From Lonepinella koalarum (GTDB lineage: Bacteria > Pseudomonadota > Gammaproteobacteria > Enterobacterales > Pasteurellaceae), in contig JAUNED010000002.1 of the NCBI GenBank assembly GCA_030525745.1, positions 1 to 46,221 of the forward strand: a DNA stretch of 46,221 bases, written 5' to 3'. Shown piece after piece: positions 26,478 through 34,773 of the stretch (its first letter is position 1; each line of letters begins with the position of its first letter). Made by a program: the position numbers and the translations under genes. A model generated the notes under the pieces. That model saw only the letters and a program-made list of their open reading frames with translations. It was not told the origin of the DNA and did not search any database.

Positions 26478-27827
26478 TTAGAGCAAAATACTACCGATTA
26501 ACGCAAGGGTGAAACCGACTATGCCGATTAAGGTTTCCATTACAGTCCAAGTTTTCAATGTGGTTTTAGTATCCATCTCTAAGAAACGGCTGACTAACCA
26601 GAATCCACTATCATTAACATGAGAGAATGCCGTTGCACCGGAAGCAATCGCAATCACGATAAAGCATAAATCAAATTGGCTTAAGCCTGTAGTTGCAGCG
26701 ACCATTGGGGCAATTAAAGCTGAAGTTGTTGTAAGAGCAACAGTTGCGGAACCTTGTGCGATACGAAGTGCGGTTGAAATCAAAAATGCTGCTACGATGA
26801 CCGGCATACCTGTATCGGCAAACATTTTGGCTAATACATCACCAATTCCACTGGTACGCAATACACCGCCAAACATGCCACCTGCCCCAGTTACCAGTAC
26901 AATGGCACAAATCGGACCTAAAGCGTTGTCACAAATTTTCTCGATTTGCTCAAAACTACGTTGTTCTTTCAGTAATAAGATAGTGACTAATAAGCTGATT
27001 AATAACGCAATAGGCGTTTTACCGATTAATCGTAAACTTTGCACCCATACGGCTGAACCGTCAATGACTTTTGCTACTGCTAAGGTATTTAATACGGTAT
27101 CCAACATAATTAAACAAAGCGGAAGTAACAAAATAACTAAGACTTTTTTGAAACTTGGTGGATTTTGTACCGCAGTTTCATTGATTGGTGCTGAATTTAA
27201 GAAGGATTTTGGTAAAGGTAAATTGAATTTTTTACCTAAATAAAGCCCATATAAATAGGTAGCCGAATACCATGTTGGAAGTGCAAGAATGACACCAATA
27301 ATTGTCAATAATCCAATATTTGCACCTAAAATATCACCGGCAGCAACCGGGCCCGGATGGGGAGGTAAGAAGGCGTGGGTAACGGCAAATGCACCTGCAG
27401 CAGGGAAAGCATAGCGGAATAAAGAACCGCCAAATTGTTTGGCTACGCTGAAGATAATCGGCAACATGACGACTAAACCGGCATCAAAGAAAATCGGAAA
27501 ACCAAATAAGAGAGAGGCAACACCTAAGGCAAAAGGTGCTTTTTTCTCGCCAAATTTATTGATTAGAGTGTCTGCAAGCACTTTTGCACCGCCGGTGATT
27601 TCCAATAATCGACCAATCATTGCACCTAAACCAACTAATAAAGCAACTGATGCTAAGGTGCTACCAAAGCCGTTTAGGAGGGTGGGGAGGATTTTATCCA
27701 CAGGCATACCTGTGGCAAGTGCGGTCAATAAACTCACTAAAACTAAGGCGACGAAAGCATGAACCTTAAATTTAATAATGAGGAGGAGAAGTAATGCTAT
27801 GGAAGCAATCAAAATAAAGATTAACAT
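26478..27827 (-). CDS. gntT: Gluconate/idonate permease (GntP family)
   Basis: A 449-aa inner-membrane symporter of the gluconate:H+ family. It has about 12-14 hydrophobic helices. The blocks VSLLTALATGMPVDKILPTLLNGFGSTLASVALLVGLGAMIGRLLEITGGA and LLFGFPIFFDAGLVVMLPIIFSVAKQ are family hallmarks, as is AFAVTHAFLPPHPGPVAAGDILGANIG. It is the last gene of idnD-idnO-permease, with 21 bases between it and idnO, so it most likely imports L-idonate and/or gluconate for those enzymes. GntT, GntP and IdnT are too similar to separate by eye, so the symbol is provisional. Confidence 0.88.
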   Translation of the reverse strand: MLIFILIASIALLLLLIIKFKVHAFVALVLVSLLTALATGMPVDKILPTLLNGFGSTLASVALLVGLGAMIGRLLEITGGAKVLADTLINKFGEKKAPFALGVASLLFGFPIFFDAGLVVMLPIIFSVAKQFGGSLFRYAFPAAGAFAVTHAFLPPHPGPVAAGDILGANIGLLTIIGVILALPTWYSATYLYGLYLGKKFNLPLPKSFLNSAPINETAVQNPPSFKKVLVILLLPLCLIMLDTVLNTLAVAKVIDGSAVWVQSLRLIGKTPIALLISLLVTILLLKEQRSFEQIEKICDNALGPICAIVLVTGAGGMFGGVLRTSGIGDVLAKMFADTGMPVIVAAFLISTALRIAQGSATVALTTTSALIAPMVAATTGLSQFDLCFIVIAIASGATAFSHVNDSGFWLVSRFLEMDTKTTLKTWTVMETLIGIVGFTLALIGSILL

Positions 27828-27848
27828 AAAATTTCCTTATGAATAAAA

Positions 27849-28613
27849 TTAAACGGCAGCAAGCATACCGCCATCAACAAATAATAAATGACCATTGACG
27901 AAATCTGAAGCTTTAGAGGACAGAAATACGGCTGCACCAATGAGTTCTTCAGGATTTCCCCAACGGGCGGCAGGTGTGCGTTTGCACAGCCAATCTGAAA
28001 ATTCTTTATTTTCTACTAGGGGACGAGTAAGCTCGGTTTTGAAATAACCCGGTGCAATACCATTTACTTGAATATTGTAGCGGGCTAATTCTACACACAT
28101 ACCTCTGGTCAGCATTTTTACGGCACCTTTAGATGCGGCATAAGGTGTGATGGTATCACGCCCTAATTCACTTTGCATTGAACCGATATTAATAATTTTT
28201 CCTGCTTGACGTTTCACCATATAACGCGCTACAGCTTGAGAAACAATAAAGACTGATTTTTGATTGACGTTAATCACATCATCGTAATCTTTTTCCGGAA
28301 AATCGCAGAATGGGTGGCGACGTTGAATTCCGGCATTGTTAATTAAAACATCAATTGCACCAATATTTTGTTCAATATGATCAATGGCTTGATGAACTGC
28401 TTGCGTATTTGTCACATCAAAGGCTACGGCATGAGCTTTGTAACCTTTGGCAACCAATTCATCAGCAACCCATTGAGATTTTTCTTGGTTTGTACTATTA
28501 ATAATCACTTCTGCGCCTTGTTCAGCGACACCTTCTGCTAATAAACGCCCAATACCACGGGCAGATCCCGTAATTAAAATTCGTTTGTTTTGTAAAGAAA
28601 ATAAATCACGCAT
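27849..28613 (-). CDS. idnO: Gluconate 5-dehydrogenase (5-keto-D-gluconate reductase)
   Basis: A 254-aa cytosolic short-chain dehydrogenase that reduces 5-ketogluconate to gluconate with NAD(P)H. The cofactor site TGSARGIG is at about residues 15-22, the structural NNAG follows near 94, and the catalytic Ser-Tyr-Lys is in INIGSMQSELGRDTITPYAASKGAVKM. The order and sequence match E. coli IdnO. The ATG at 28613 has AAGGAA upstream; a longer frame reaching back into idnD lacks support. It lies 19 bases after idnD and before the permease, one step further along the idonate pathway. Confidence 0.93.
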   Translation of the reverse strand: MRDLFSLQNKRILITGSARGIGRLLAEGVAEQGAEVIINSTNQEKSQWVADELVAKGYKAHAVAFDVTNTQAVHQAIDHIEQNIGAIDVLINNAGIQRRHPFCDFPEKDYDDVINVNQKSVFIVSQAVARYMVKRQAGKIINIGSMQSELGRDTITPYAASKGAVKMLTRGMCVELARYNIQVNGIAPGYFKTELTRPLVENKEFSDWLCKRTPAARWGNPEELIGAAVFLSSKASDFVNGHLLFVDGGMLAAV

Positions 28614-28632
28614 TTGGGTTTTCCTTATATTC

Positions 28633-29676
28633 TTATGCAAAATTGAGCTGGATTTTTGAAATTTCGTTTTTATTACCTGCACGTTGAAGTGCTGCTTCTA
28701 ATTGTTCAAAAGGATAAACTTCAGAAAGCAATGGAAGTGGGTTGATTTTACCTGAGCTTAACCATTCTACTGCCGTATTGAATTCTTCCACAAAACGGAA
28801 AGAACCTTTCCAATTAATTTCTTTTGCAATAAGAGGCATCATATTAAATTGAGGAATTGAACTCCCCATTCCAATTTGTACGATAGTCCCTTTTGCTTTG
28901 GTGACAGCTAAACAGCGTTCGATCGAAGAAATATGTCCGGAAGCTTCAAAAGACACATCAAATTCGCCTTTGTGTTGTAAATAGTCGGAAAAATCGCCTT
29001 CTGAAGCGTGTAACACTTTGGTAGCTCCCATTTCTAAGGCTAAATTTAAACAGCGTTGGCTAATATCTGCACAAATAATTTCTTCTGCACCTAAGGCTTT
29101 TACAGCCGCAACGGTTAAACAGCCAATAGGGCCGACACCGGAAACAAACACTTTTTTGCCTTGTAAATCACCGCCTTGTTTAGCAGCGTGAATCGTCACA
29201 GCAAGAGGCTCAGCAAAGGCCATAATGTCATCGGAAACCTCTTGCGGATAAGGGATACATTGTGCGTTATCCACGATTTTGTATTGAGTAAAACCACCAT
29301 CAACATGTGGGTTATACATAGCGCTGCCGAAAAAACGCATAGTTTCACATTGATTAGTGTCGCCACTCAAACAATATTTACAATTTAAGCAAGGCTTACT
29401 TGGATTAATTGCAACTTTTTGTCCTTCAAATAAGTGGGGGGCATTGGTTTTCACAATTTTACCAATGACTTCATGGCCTAAAATCATCGGGTGTTTAATT
29501 TCAAAATTCCCTACTTTTCCATGTTCGTAATAATGTAAATCTGAACCACAAATACCGCCTCGGGTAATTTGAATTAAGGTTTGATTTTGGTTTTGCTCAT
29601 CAAATTCAATTTCTTGTGAAAGAATATCGACAGATTTAGCACCTTTTACAACACAAGATAAGGTCGTGATTGGCAT
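28633..29676 (-). CDS. idnD: L-idonate 5-dehydrogenase (zinc-dependent)
   Basis: A 347-aa medium-chain zinc alcohol dehydrogenase that oxidises L-idonate to 5-keto-D-gluconate. Catalytic zinc ligands are Cys in GGICGSDLHYYEHGKVGNF and His/Glu in GHEVIGKI. The structural zinc cysteines are in KPCLNCKYCLSGDTNQCETMRFFGSAMYNPHVDGGF, and the Rossmann motif is VSGVGPIGCLTVAAVKALGA. Long runs match E. coli IdnD. It is the first gene of idnD-idnO-gntT. A promoter (TTTACC, 17 bases, TATGTT) has its -10 inside a GntR/IdnR-type operator and a CRP site near -61, so it is expected to need cAMP-CRP and an inducing sugar acid. Confidence 0.94.
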   Translation of the reverse strand: MPITTLSCVVKGAKSVDILSQEIEFDEQNQNQTLIQITRGGICGSDLHYYEHGKVGNFEIKHPMILGHEVIGKIVKTNAPHLFEGQKVAINPSKPCLNCKYCLSGDTNQCETMRFFGSAMYNPHVDGGFTQYKIVDNAQCIPYPQEVSDDIMAFAEPLAVTIHAAKQGGDLQGKKVFVSGVGPIGCLTVAAVKALGAEEIICADISQRCLNLALEMGATKVLHASEGDFSDYLQHKGEFDVSFEASGHISSIERCLAVTKAKGTIVQIGMGSSIPQFNMMPLIAKEINWKGSFRFVEEFNTAVEWLSSGKINPLPLLSEVYPFEQLEAALQRAGNKNEISKIQLNFA

Positions 29677-29695
29677 AAAAAACTCCTATATAGTT

Positions 29696-29709
29696 TGTTA
29701 CTGGTAACA
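29696..29709. promoter_or_regulatory. GntR/IdnR-type operator (idnD side)
   Basis: TGTTACTGGTAACA, a near-palindrome matching the E. coli GntR/IdnR operator core. It overlaps the likely idnD -10 (minus strand TATGTT at 29711-29706; -35 TTTACC at 29734-29729). Confidence 0.8.
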
Positions 29710-29751
29710 TACCAATTTTTTAAAATTGGGTAAAGTTATCTCTCTTATATT

Positions 29752-29767
29752 TGTGATCTTCTTCACA
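29752..29767. promoter_or_regulatory. CRP site for idnD
   Basis: TGTGA-N6-TCACA, perfect half-sites, centred about 60-61 bp upstream of the predicted idnD start. Class I position. Confidence 0.85.
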
Positions 29768-29824
29768 TTTTTTCGTGGATTTGATCAGTTTTACTCAAAA
29801 GTGCGGTATTGAAAATGAAAATTT

Positions 29825-29840
29825 TGTGATAAAGATCACA
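29825..29840. promoter_or_regulatory. CRP site for gntK
   Basis: TGTGA-N6-TCACA, perfect half-sites, centred at 29832.5. This is 61.5 bp before a predicted gntK start near 29894, if TACACT (29881-29886) is the -10. Confidence 0.85.
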
Positions 29841-29848
29841 AAATTTAT

Positions 29849-29862
29849 TGTTACTGGTAACG
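29849..29862. promoter_or_regulatory. GntR/IdnR-type operator (gntK side)
   Basis: TGTTACTGGTAACG, one base from the idnD-side operator. It overlaps the -35 region of the likely gntK promoter, a repressing position. Confidence 0.8.
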
Positions 29863-29920
29863 TTTTGATTTTTTTTCAGTTACACTAAGTTTAATAATTT
29901 ATTTATGGGAGGAGCGAAAA

Positions 29921-30436
29921 ATGTCAAAAGGGAAAAGTATTATCTTAATGGGGGTTTCCAGTACAGGGAAAACCTCGGTAGGTACTGAGGTAGCACATCG
30001 TTTAGGATTAAAATTAATTGATGGTGATGATTTACACCCTCGGGCCAATATTATCAAAATGGGGCAAGGACAACCACTGAATGATGAAGATCGAGCACCT
30101 TGGCTAGAACGTATTCGTGATGCGGCGTTTAGTTTGGAACAAAAAAGCGAAAAAGGTATTATCATTTGTTCAGCCTTGAAAAAACAATACCGTGATTTAA
30201 TTCGCGAAGGGAATGACAGTGTGAAATTCCTATTTTTACAGGGCGATTTTGAGTTGGTTTTGCAACGTATGCGACAACGTCAAGGGCATTATATGAAAGA
30301 AGAAATGCTTAGAAGTCAGTTTGATACATTAGAAATACCACAATCTGAGGAAACAGATGTATTACCTGTGGATATTAACGGCAGTTTTGAACAGGTTGTA
30401 GAACGTTGTATTGAGGCGTTAAAACCTTATATCTAA
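29921..30436 (+). CDS. gntK: Gluconokinase
   Basis: A 171-aa cytosolic kinase forming 6-phosphogluconate from gluconate, feeding the pentose phosphate or Entner-Doudoroff routes. The P-loop GVSSTGKTSVG is at residues 8-18, then DGDDLHPRANIIKMGQGQPLNDEDRAPWL binds gluconate, and CSALKKQYRDLIR is the usual third block. GGAGG lies a few bases before the ATG. It is divergent from idnD, sharing a regulatory gap with two operators and two CRP sites. E. coli has GntK and IdnK paralogs; only one kinase is present here, so it probably serves both substrates. An inverted uptake pair follows. Confidence 0.94.
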   Translation: MSKGKSIILMGVSSTGKTSVGTEVAHRLGLKLIDGDDLHPRANIIKMGQGQPLNDEDRAPWLERIRDAAFSLEQKSEKGIIICSALKKQYRDLIREGNDSVKFLFLQGDFELVLQRMRQRQGHYMKEEMLRSQFDTLEIPQSEETDVLPVDINGSFEQVVERCIEALKPYI

Positions 30437-30453
30437 TTACTCAGGTTCAAAGA

Positions 30454-30492
30454 AAAGTGCGGTCAAAATTCACGAAGTTTTGACCGCACTCT
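30454..30492. terminator. Inverted uptake-sequence pair between gntK and its regulator
   Basis: AGTGCGGTCAAAA (30456-30468) pairs with TTTTGACCGCACT (30478-30490). The T run is weak on the plus strand; on the minus strand the stem is followed by TTTCTTTG. It separates convergent genes. Confidence 0.75.
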
Positions 30493-30496
30493 CTGT

Positions 30497-31492
30497 TTAA
30501 ACTGTTTCGCCCAAATAAATTTCATAGCCTAAATTAATAATACGACTTTGTTCCGCAACGCCATTGAGGCGATTGAGTAGTTCTTGGGCGGCTATTTTAC
30601 CGATATTAAAACGTGGCGTAATGACACTGGCTAATTTAGGGGTTAAGGACTGCCCTACATCGTGGCCATGAAAACCTGCTATGGCAATTTGTTTGGGAAC
30701 GGCGATACCAATTCGCTGACACTCAAACAATGCCCCGATAGCCAAATCATCATTTGTGCAAAAAATACCGTTCGTGTGAGGATATTGTTGAAGTGTTTGC
30801 TGCAACAATTTTGCACCTAAGGTAAAAGAAGAAGGCTCTTTATTACCAATAATAACGGGCGTTAAACGGTTTTTCAGCATCGCATTTTCATAGCCTTGTT
30901 GTTTTAACAGAGTCCGTTTATCTTGACGGGCAGAAAAATACACTACATTTTTATATCCACGTTGGATCATCGTTTCCACCATAGATTGTGCCGCTGAAAT
31001 ATTATCAAATCCCACCACCTGCTGAATACCGGGTTCAGTGGTATCCATAATTTCAATCACAGGAATATTCGCCACTTCCAGCATTTTTAATGAACGTTTG
31101 CTATGTTGATTTTCTGCCAAAATCAAACCGTCAATATTATAAGAAAGTAAACTTTCTATACGCTTTTCTTCTTTATTTTGGCTATAACCATAATGAGCCA
31201 ACATCGTTTGATAACCGGCATTATCGGCAATAAATTCAATACCTTTTAGTACATCGGCAAACACCGAATTGGTCAAGGATGGAAGCAACACACCAATTGC
31301 CCGACTTTTGGCATTCGACAGCATCTCAGGGGCTTTGTTGGGAATATAACCAAATTCCTCGATGGCTACTGCAATACGCTGCCCTGTTTCCGCTGCAACA
31401 GAAGTTGGATTACGCAAATAACGACTGATAGTCATTTTGGTAATACCCAAATGATCGGCAATATGTTGAAGAGTAGGGCGTTTGGTTTTCAT
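30497..31492 (-). CDS. gntR: LacI-family regulator of gluconate/idonate use
   Basis: A 331-aa DNA-binding protein with an N-terminal helix-turn-helix (TLQHIADHLGITKMTISRYLRNP, residues 7-29), hinge AIGVLLPSLTNSVF near 65-78, and a periplasmic-binding-like sensor domain. It closely tracks E. coli GntR (LSNAKSRAIGVLLPSLTN, GYQTMLAHYGY, GIFCTNDDLAIGALFECQRIGI, IAGFHGHDVGQ). Two operators of matching type lie in the idnD-gntK gap, so it most likely represses both units and releases DNA on binding gluconate or 5-ketogluconate. E. coli IdnR is the other candidate ortholog; here one regulator seems to cover both roles. Confidence 0.9.
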   Translation of the reverse strand: MKTKRPTLQHIADHLGITKMTISRYLRNPTSVAAETGQRIAVAIEEFGYIPNKAPEMLSNAKSRAIGVLLPSLTNSVFADVLKGIEFIADNAGYQTMLAHYGYSQNKEEKRIESLLSYNIDGLILAENQHSKRSLKMLEVANIPVIEIMDTTEPGIQQVVGFDNISAAQSMVETMIQRGYKNVVYFSARQDKRTLLKQQGYENAMLKNRLTPVIIGNKEPSSFTLGAKLLQQTLQQYPHTNGIFCTNDDLAIGALFECQRIGIAVPKQIAIAGFHGHDVGQSLTPKLASVITPRFNIGKIAAQELLNRLNGVAEQSRIINLGYEIYLGETV

Positions 31493-31540
31493 TGCTTTCT
31501 AAGCCTAAAATCTTAACTGTTCGTTAATATTAAATATCGT

Positions 31541-31546
31541 TATAAT
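31541..31546 (+). promoter_or_regulatory. selD promoter -10
   Basis: A perfect TATAAT, 34 bases before the selD ATG. I find no good -35. Confidence 0.5.
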
Positions 31547-31579
31547 ACATCAAAATCCGGAATTTTGTTAGGAGAGAAA

Positions 31580-32641
31580 ATGGCTGAAAAATTAACCGCA
31601 CTTGAGCTTGAACAAGTTCGTTTAACCCAATACAGTCACGGGGCCGGTTGAGGTTGTAAAATTTCGCCTAAGGTGTTAGGGACAATTTTACAAAGCCAGT
31701 TGCAACCCTTTGTTGATCCGAATTTATTAGTGGGTAATGATACTGCTGACGATGCGGCTGTGTATGATATAGGTAATGGTGTTGGGATTATCAGCACCAC
31801 AGATTTCTTCATGCCGATTGTTGATGATCCTTTTGATTTTGGGAGAATTGCGGCGACTAATGCGATTAGCGATATTTATGCAATGGGTGGAAAGCCGATT
31901 ATGGCGATTGCGATTTTAGGTTTTCCTATTAATCTACTACCAGCTGAAGTGGCACAGAAGATTGTTGAAGGGGGGCGTTTTGCTTGCCGTCAAGCAGGGA
32001 TTTCTTTGGCTGGCGGGCATTCAATTGATGCACCTGAACCCATTTTTGGTTTGGCAGTGACCGGTATAATTAGCACGGAAAAAGTTAAACGAAATGCTTC
32101 AGCTCAACATGGTGATAAATTATTTTTAACTAAGCCATTGGGTATTGGCGTTTTAACGACTGCAGAGAAAAAAGGCAAATTAAAAACGGCACATCAAGGT
32201 TTAGCTCGTGATGTAATGTGTCAATTAAATAAAATCGGCTCGGCATTTTCCGAATTATCGGGTGTTACAGCAATGACTGATGTGACCGGCTTTGGATTGG
32301 CAGGACATTTATTGGAAATCTGTGAAGGTTCGGGATTAAGGGCGGTAGTCAATTTTACAGAATTGAAAACGCTCGATGGTGTCGTTGATTATATTGCTGA
32401 AGGTTGTGTTCCCGGTGGGACAAATCGTAATTTTGACAGTTATGGGCATAAAATTTCTTTGCTCACGGATCTACAAAAAGCCGTATTATGTGATCCTCAA
32501 ACGTCGGGGGGATTGCTCGTGGCAGTAAATTCCAATAGTGAGAAAGAATTGAGAGCAATTGCTGAAGCTCAAGATATTGAGTTGATTGAAGTCGGTTATT
32601 TACATAATTCAGATTTAGAGCATATTATTCAAGTGAAATAA
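31580..32641 (+). CDS. selD: Selenide, water dikinase (selenocysteine-containing)
   Basis: A 353-aa enzyme making selenophosphate from selenide and ATP, the Se donor for tRNA-Sec and selenouridine. The frame from the ATG at 31580 (GGAG 5 bases upstream) meets an in-frame TGA at 31649-31651, codon 24, exactly at the catalytic Cys/Sec position ([16 protein letters not shown]), and then runs open to TAA. A strong hairpin starts 2 bases after the TGA. H. influenzae SelD is also a selenoprotein. Downstream motifs are normal: [65 protein letters not shown] and [11 protein letters not shown]. Simple gene calling would truncate it. An uptake core lies at the 5' end. SelA and SelB must be encoded elsewhere. 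Confidence 0.95.
31649..31693 (+). promoter_or_regulatory. Selenocysteine UGA and bacterial SECIS-like hairpin
   Basis: The TGA at 31649-31651 is followed by a perfect 10-bp stem TTGTAAAATT (31654-31663) with AATTTTACAA (31684-31693). Above it is a 5-bp stem CCTAA (31667-31671) with TTAGG (31676-31680), capped by the loop GGTG. A GGU-type apical loop about 20 bases after the UGA is what SelB needs in the E. coli elements. Confidence 0.88.
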
Positions 32642-32646
32642 ATGCT

Positions 32647-32683
32647 AAAAATCCCATGGTTTTATCGCTATGGGATTTTTTGT
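32647..32683 (+). terminator. Rho-independent terminator of selD
   Basis: AAAAATCCCAT (32647-32657) pairs with ATGGGATTTTT (32670-32680), then T-rich. It can also work for the convergent moeB. Confidence 0.88.
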
Positions 32684-32691
32684 ATAAATTT

Positions 32692-33414
32692 TTAGCTTGG
32701 CAGTTTGATTTCTCTGATATTCATGTTGAAGCCGTCAATCATTAATAATCTGCCACATAAATTCGTACCGATATTTAAGCGCACTTTGATCGCTTCTAAG
32801 GCTTGAATTGAACCGACAATGCCAACAATCGGGGAGAGTACGCCGGCTTCAACGCAACTTAGCGTATTTTCGCCGAATAATTGGCTCAAATGGCGATAGG
32901 TTGGTGTGTTAGGTTCATAAGTGAAAACTGAAATTTGCCCTTCCATTCTAATGGCGGCCCCTGAAATTAACGGGATTTTGGCTTGTTGGCAACAACGATC
33001 CAGTTGATTACGAATTTCGACATTATCTGTGCAGTCTAAAACCAAATCAAAGTGCGGTATGATTTCGGCGAGTTTTATTTCCTCTAATTTTTCATTAATA
33101 GTGTTAATTTGAATATGAGGATTGAGTTGTTGTAATGCTAATTTTGCTGATGCTACTTTGGGCATATTCAAACGACTGTCGTTATGTAACACTTGGCGTT
33201 GCAAATTAGAAAGTGACACGGTATCAAAATCCAATAAGGTCAAATGTCCCACGCCGGCGGCGGCAAGATATTGGCTGGCGGCACAACCTAAGCCGCCTAA
33301 ACCGACAATCAACATTTTGCTGCCTTTCAGTTTTTCTTGCCCATCAAAATCAATGGCTTTCATTATAATTTGACGGTTGTAGCGTAATTCTTCTTGATAA
33401 CTGAGCTCAGCCAT
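32692..33414 (-). CDS. moeB: Molybdopterin-synthase adenylyltransferase
   Basis: A 240-aa cytosolic ThiF/E1-like enzyme that adenylates the C-terminal Gly of MoaD so it can take up sulfur. The ATP site is VGLGGLGCAASQYLAAAGVG, then LLDFDTVSLSNLQRQ and VLDCTDNVEIRNQLD, all as in E. coli MoeB. SCVEAGVLSPIVGIVGS is also conserved. Unlike E. coli (249 aa), the zinc knuckle is gone: the place of CYRC reads TYRHL, and the C-terminal CxxC is missing because the protein ends at IREIKLPS. From memory, H. influenzae MoeB shares this loss. It starts 4 bases after the moeA stop, so translation is likely coupled. Confidence 0.92.
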   Translation of the reverse strand: MAELSYQEELRYNRQIIMKAIDFDGQEKLKGSKMLIVGLGGLGCAASQYLAAAGVGHLTLLDFDTVSLSNLQRQVLHNDSRLNMPKVASAKLALQQLNPHIQINTINEKLEEIKLAEIIPHFDLVLDCTDNVEIRNQLDRCCQQAKIPLISGAAIRMEGQISVFTYEPNTPTYRHLSQLFGENTLSCVEAGVLSPIVGIVGSIQALEAIKVRLNIGTNLCGRLLMIDGFNMNIREIKLPS

Positions 33415-33417
33415 TAT

Positions 33418-34632
33418 TTACCCCAATAAGTGATTAAAAGGCTCAATAGTAACAGTTTCTCCGGCTTCTACATTTCCTCGCTCTTGTTCAAGGACGATAA
33501 AACAGTTACTTTTTACAAAGGCACTAAATAGGTGTGAACCTTGAAATCCAACTGGTTCAACTTCAATTTGCCCCTTTTCATTTAATTGATAAAAGCCCCG
33601 TTGGAAATCCAATCGTCCAGAGGCTTTTTTTAATGTGCTTTTAGCGACGGCTTGTAGTTGTTTTGGTGGTTGATATTCGGAATAGCCCGATAATTTTGCG
33701 ATCACTGGTTGTACAAGCTGATAAAACGCCACCAACGCAGATACCGGATTACCGGGTAAACCGCAGAACCATGCATTTTCCAATTTGCCGAAAGCAAAAG
33801 GTTTCCCCGGTTTTATTGCGATTTTCCAGAAATTGATTTGTCCTAATTTTTCTAATATTTTTTTGGTAAAATCTGCTTCGCCGACAGACACGCCACCGCT
33901 GGTAATAACCAGATCCGCTTGCTGTTGGGCTTGATAAAAAGCTTGTTCAAATTCAGTTTCTTTATCAGGCAAAATACCGAAATCCAGAATGTCACAATGT
34001 AACTTTTCTAGCATTAATTTAACCGTAAAACGATTAGTATCGTAGATTTGTCCTGCTTGCAAAGGTTTTCCCACAGGCACAAGTTCATCGCCGGTGGAAA
34101 GTATGGCAACTTTTAAGCGTGGGAATACTTTCACTTTGTCAATACCGAGAGAGGCGAGTAGAGGAAGTGAAATACTGTTTAATTTTGAACCGCACTTTAA
34201 TACACAATCTCCCTGTTTAACATCTTCACCGATTCGGCGAATATGTTGATGAGCTTTAGGTAATTGTTGTAATGTGATTGTGCCGTCTGCGTTGAGTTGT
34301 ACTTCTTCTTGCATGATTACTGCATCAGCACTTTTAGGAATCATAGCGCCGGTCATAATTCTGACCGCACTTTTGGCCGGCCATTCTCCTGAAAACGGAT
34401 TGCCGGCAAAGGATTTTCCTGCGACAGATAAAGTGAGACTTTCGGTTAAATCCGCTAATCGTACGGCGTAGCCATCCATGGCGGCATTATCAAAAGAGGG
34501 AACATTAATCGGCGAAATAATATCTTCCGCACAAATACGGTTTACGGCATTTTCAATGTTGAGGATTTCCACATTATATGGTGATGGAAGAGTAGATTGA
34601 ATTTGTTTGAGAGCTTCAGAAAGAGATAGCAT
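33418..34632 (-). CDS. moeA: Molybdopterin molybdenumtransferase
   Basis: A 404-aa cytosolic enzyme inserting Mo into adenylated molybdopterin. Family blocks are [18 protein letters not shown] near residue 45, [18 protein letters not shown], the substrate loop [10 protein letters not shown], and the MogA-like domain with [30 protein letters not shown] and KPGKPFAFG, followed by [19 protein letters not shown]. Close in length to E. coli MoeA (411 aa). It leads moeA-moeB and is divergent from folE across a 141-base gap. Two uptake cores lie in the gene. Confidence 0.96.
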   Translation of the reverse strand: MLSLSEALKQIQSTLPSPYNVEILNIENAVNRICAEDIISPINVPSFDNAAMDGYAVRLADLTESLTLSVAGKSFAGNPFSGEWPAKSAVRIMTGAMIPKSADAVIMQEEVQLNADGTITLQQLPKAHQHIRRIGEDVKQGDCVLKCGSKLNSISLPLLASLGIDKVKVFPRLKVAILSTGDELVPVGKPLQAGQIYDTNRFTVKLMLEKLHCDILDFGILPDKETEFEQAFYQAQQQADLVITSGGVSVGEADFTKKILEKLGQINFWKIAIKPGKPFAFGKLENAWFCGLPGNPVSALVAFYQLVQPVIAKLSGYSEYQPPKQLQAVAKSTLKKASGRLDFQRGFYQLNEKGQIEVEPVGFQGSHLFSAFVKSNCFIVLEQERGNVEAGETVTIEPFNHLLG

Positions 34633-34773
34633 AGAGATCCTTATGTAATTGAATTTGCGTTATTTTATACCAAAATACACAAATTTTTCATATTAACTAA
34701 CGATTATTCTCATTTTATTATTCAAAGGGACTCTGATAGAATAAAGCTCATAATAAACCGAAGAGGAATAGTT

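Noticed and set aside
31513-31550. ModE-like repeats (TCGTTA twice) before selD
   Set aside because: They are direct, not inverted, repeats and do not match the ModE palindrome.
31673-32641. selD as a shorter gene starting after the TGA
   Set aside because: The frame upstream encodes the conserved N-terminus with the active-site residue, has a good ribosome site, and the TGA is followed by a recoding hairpin.
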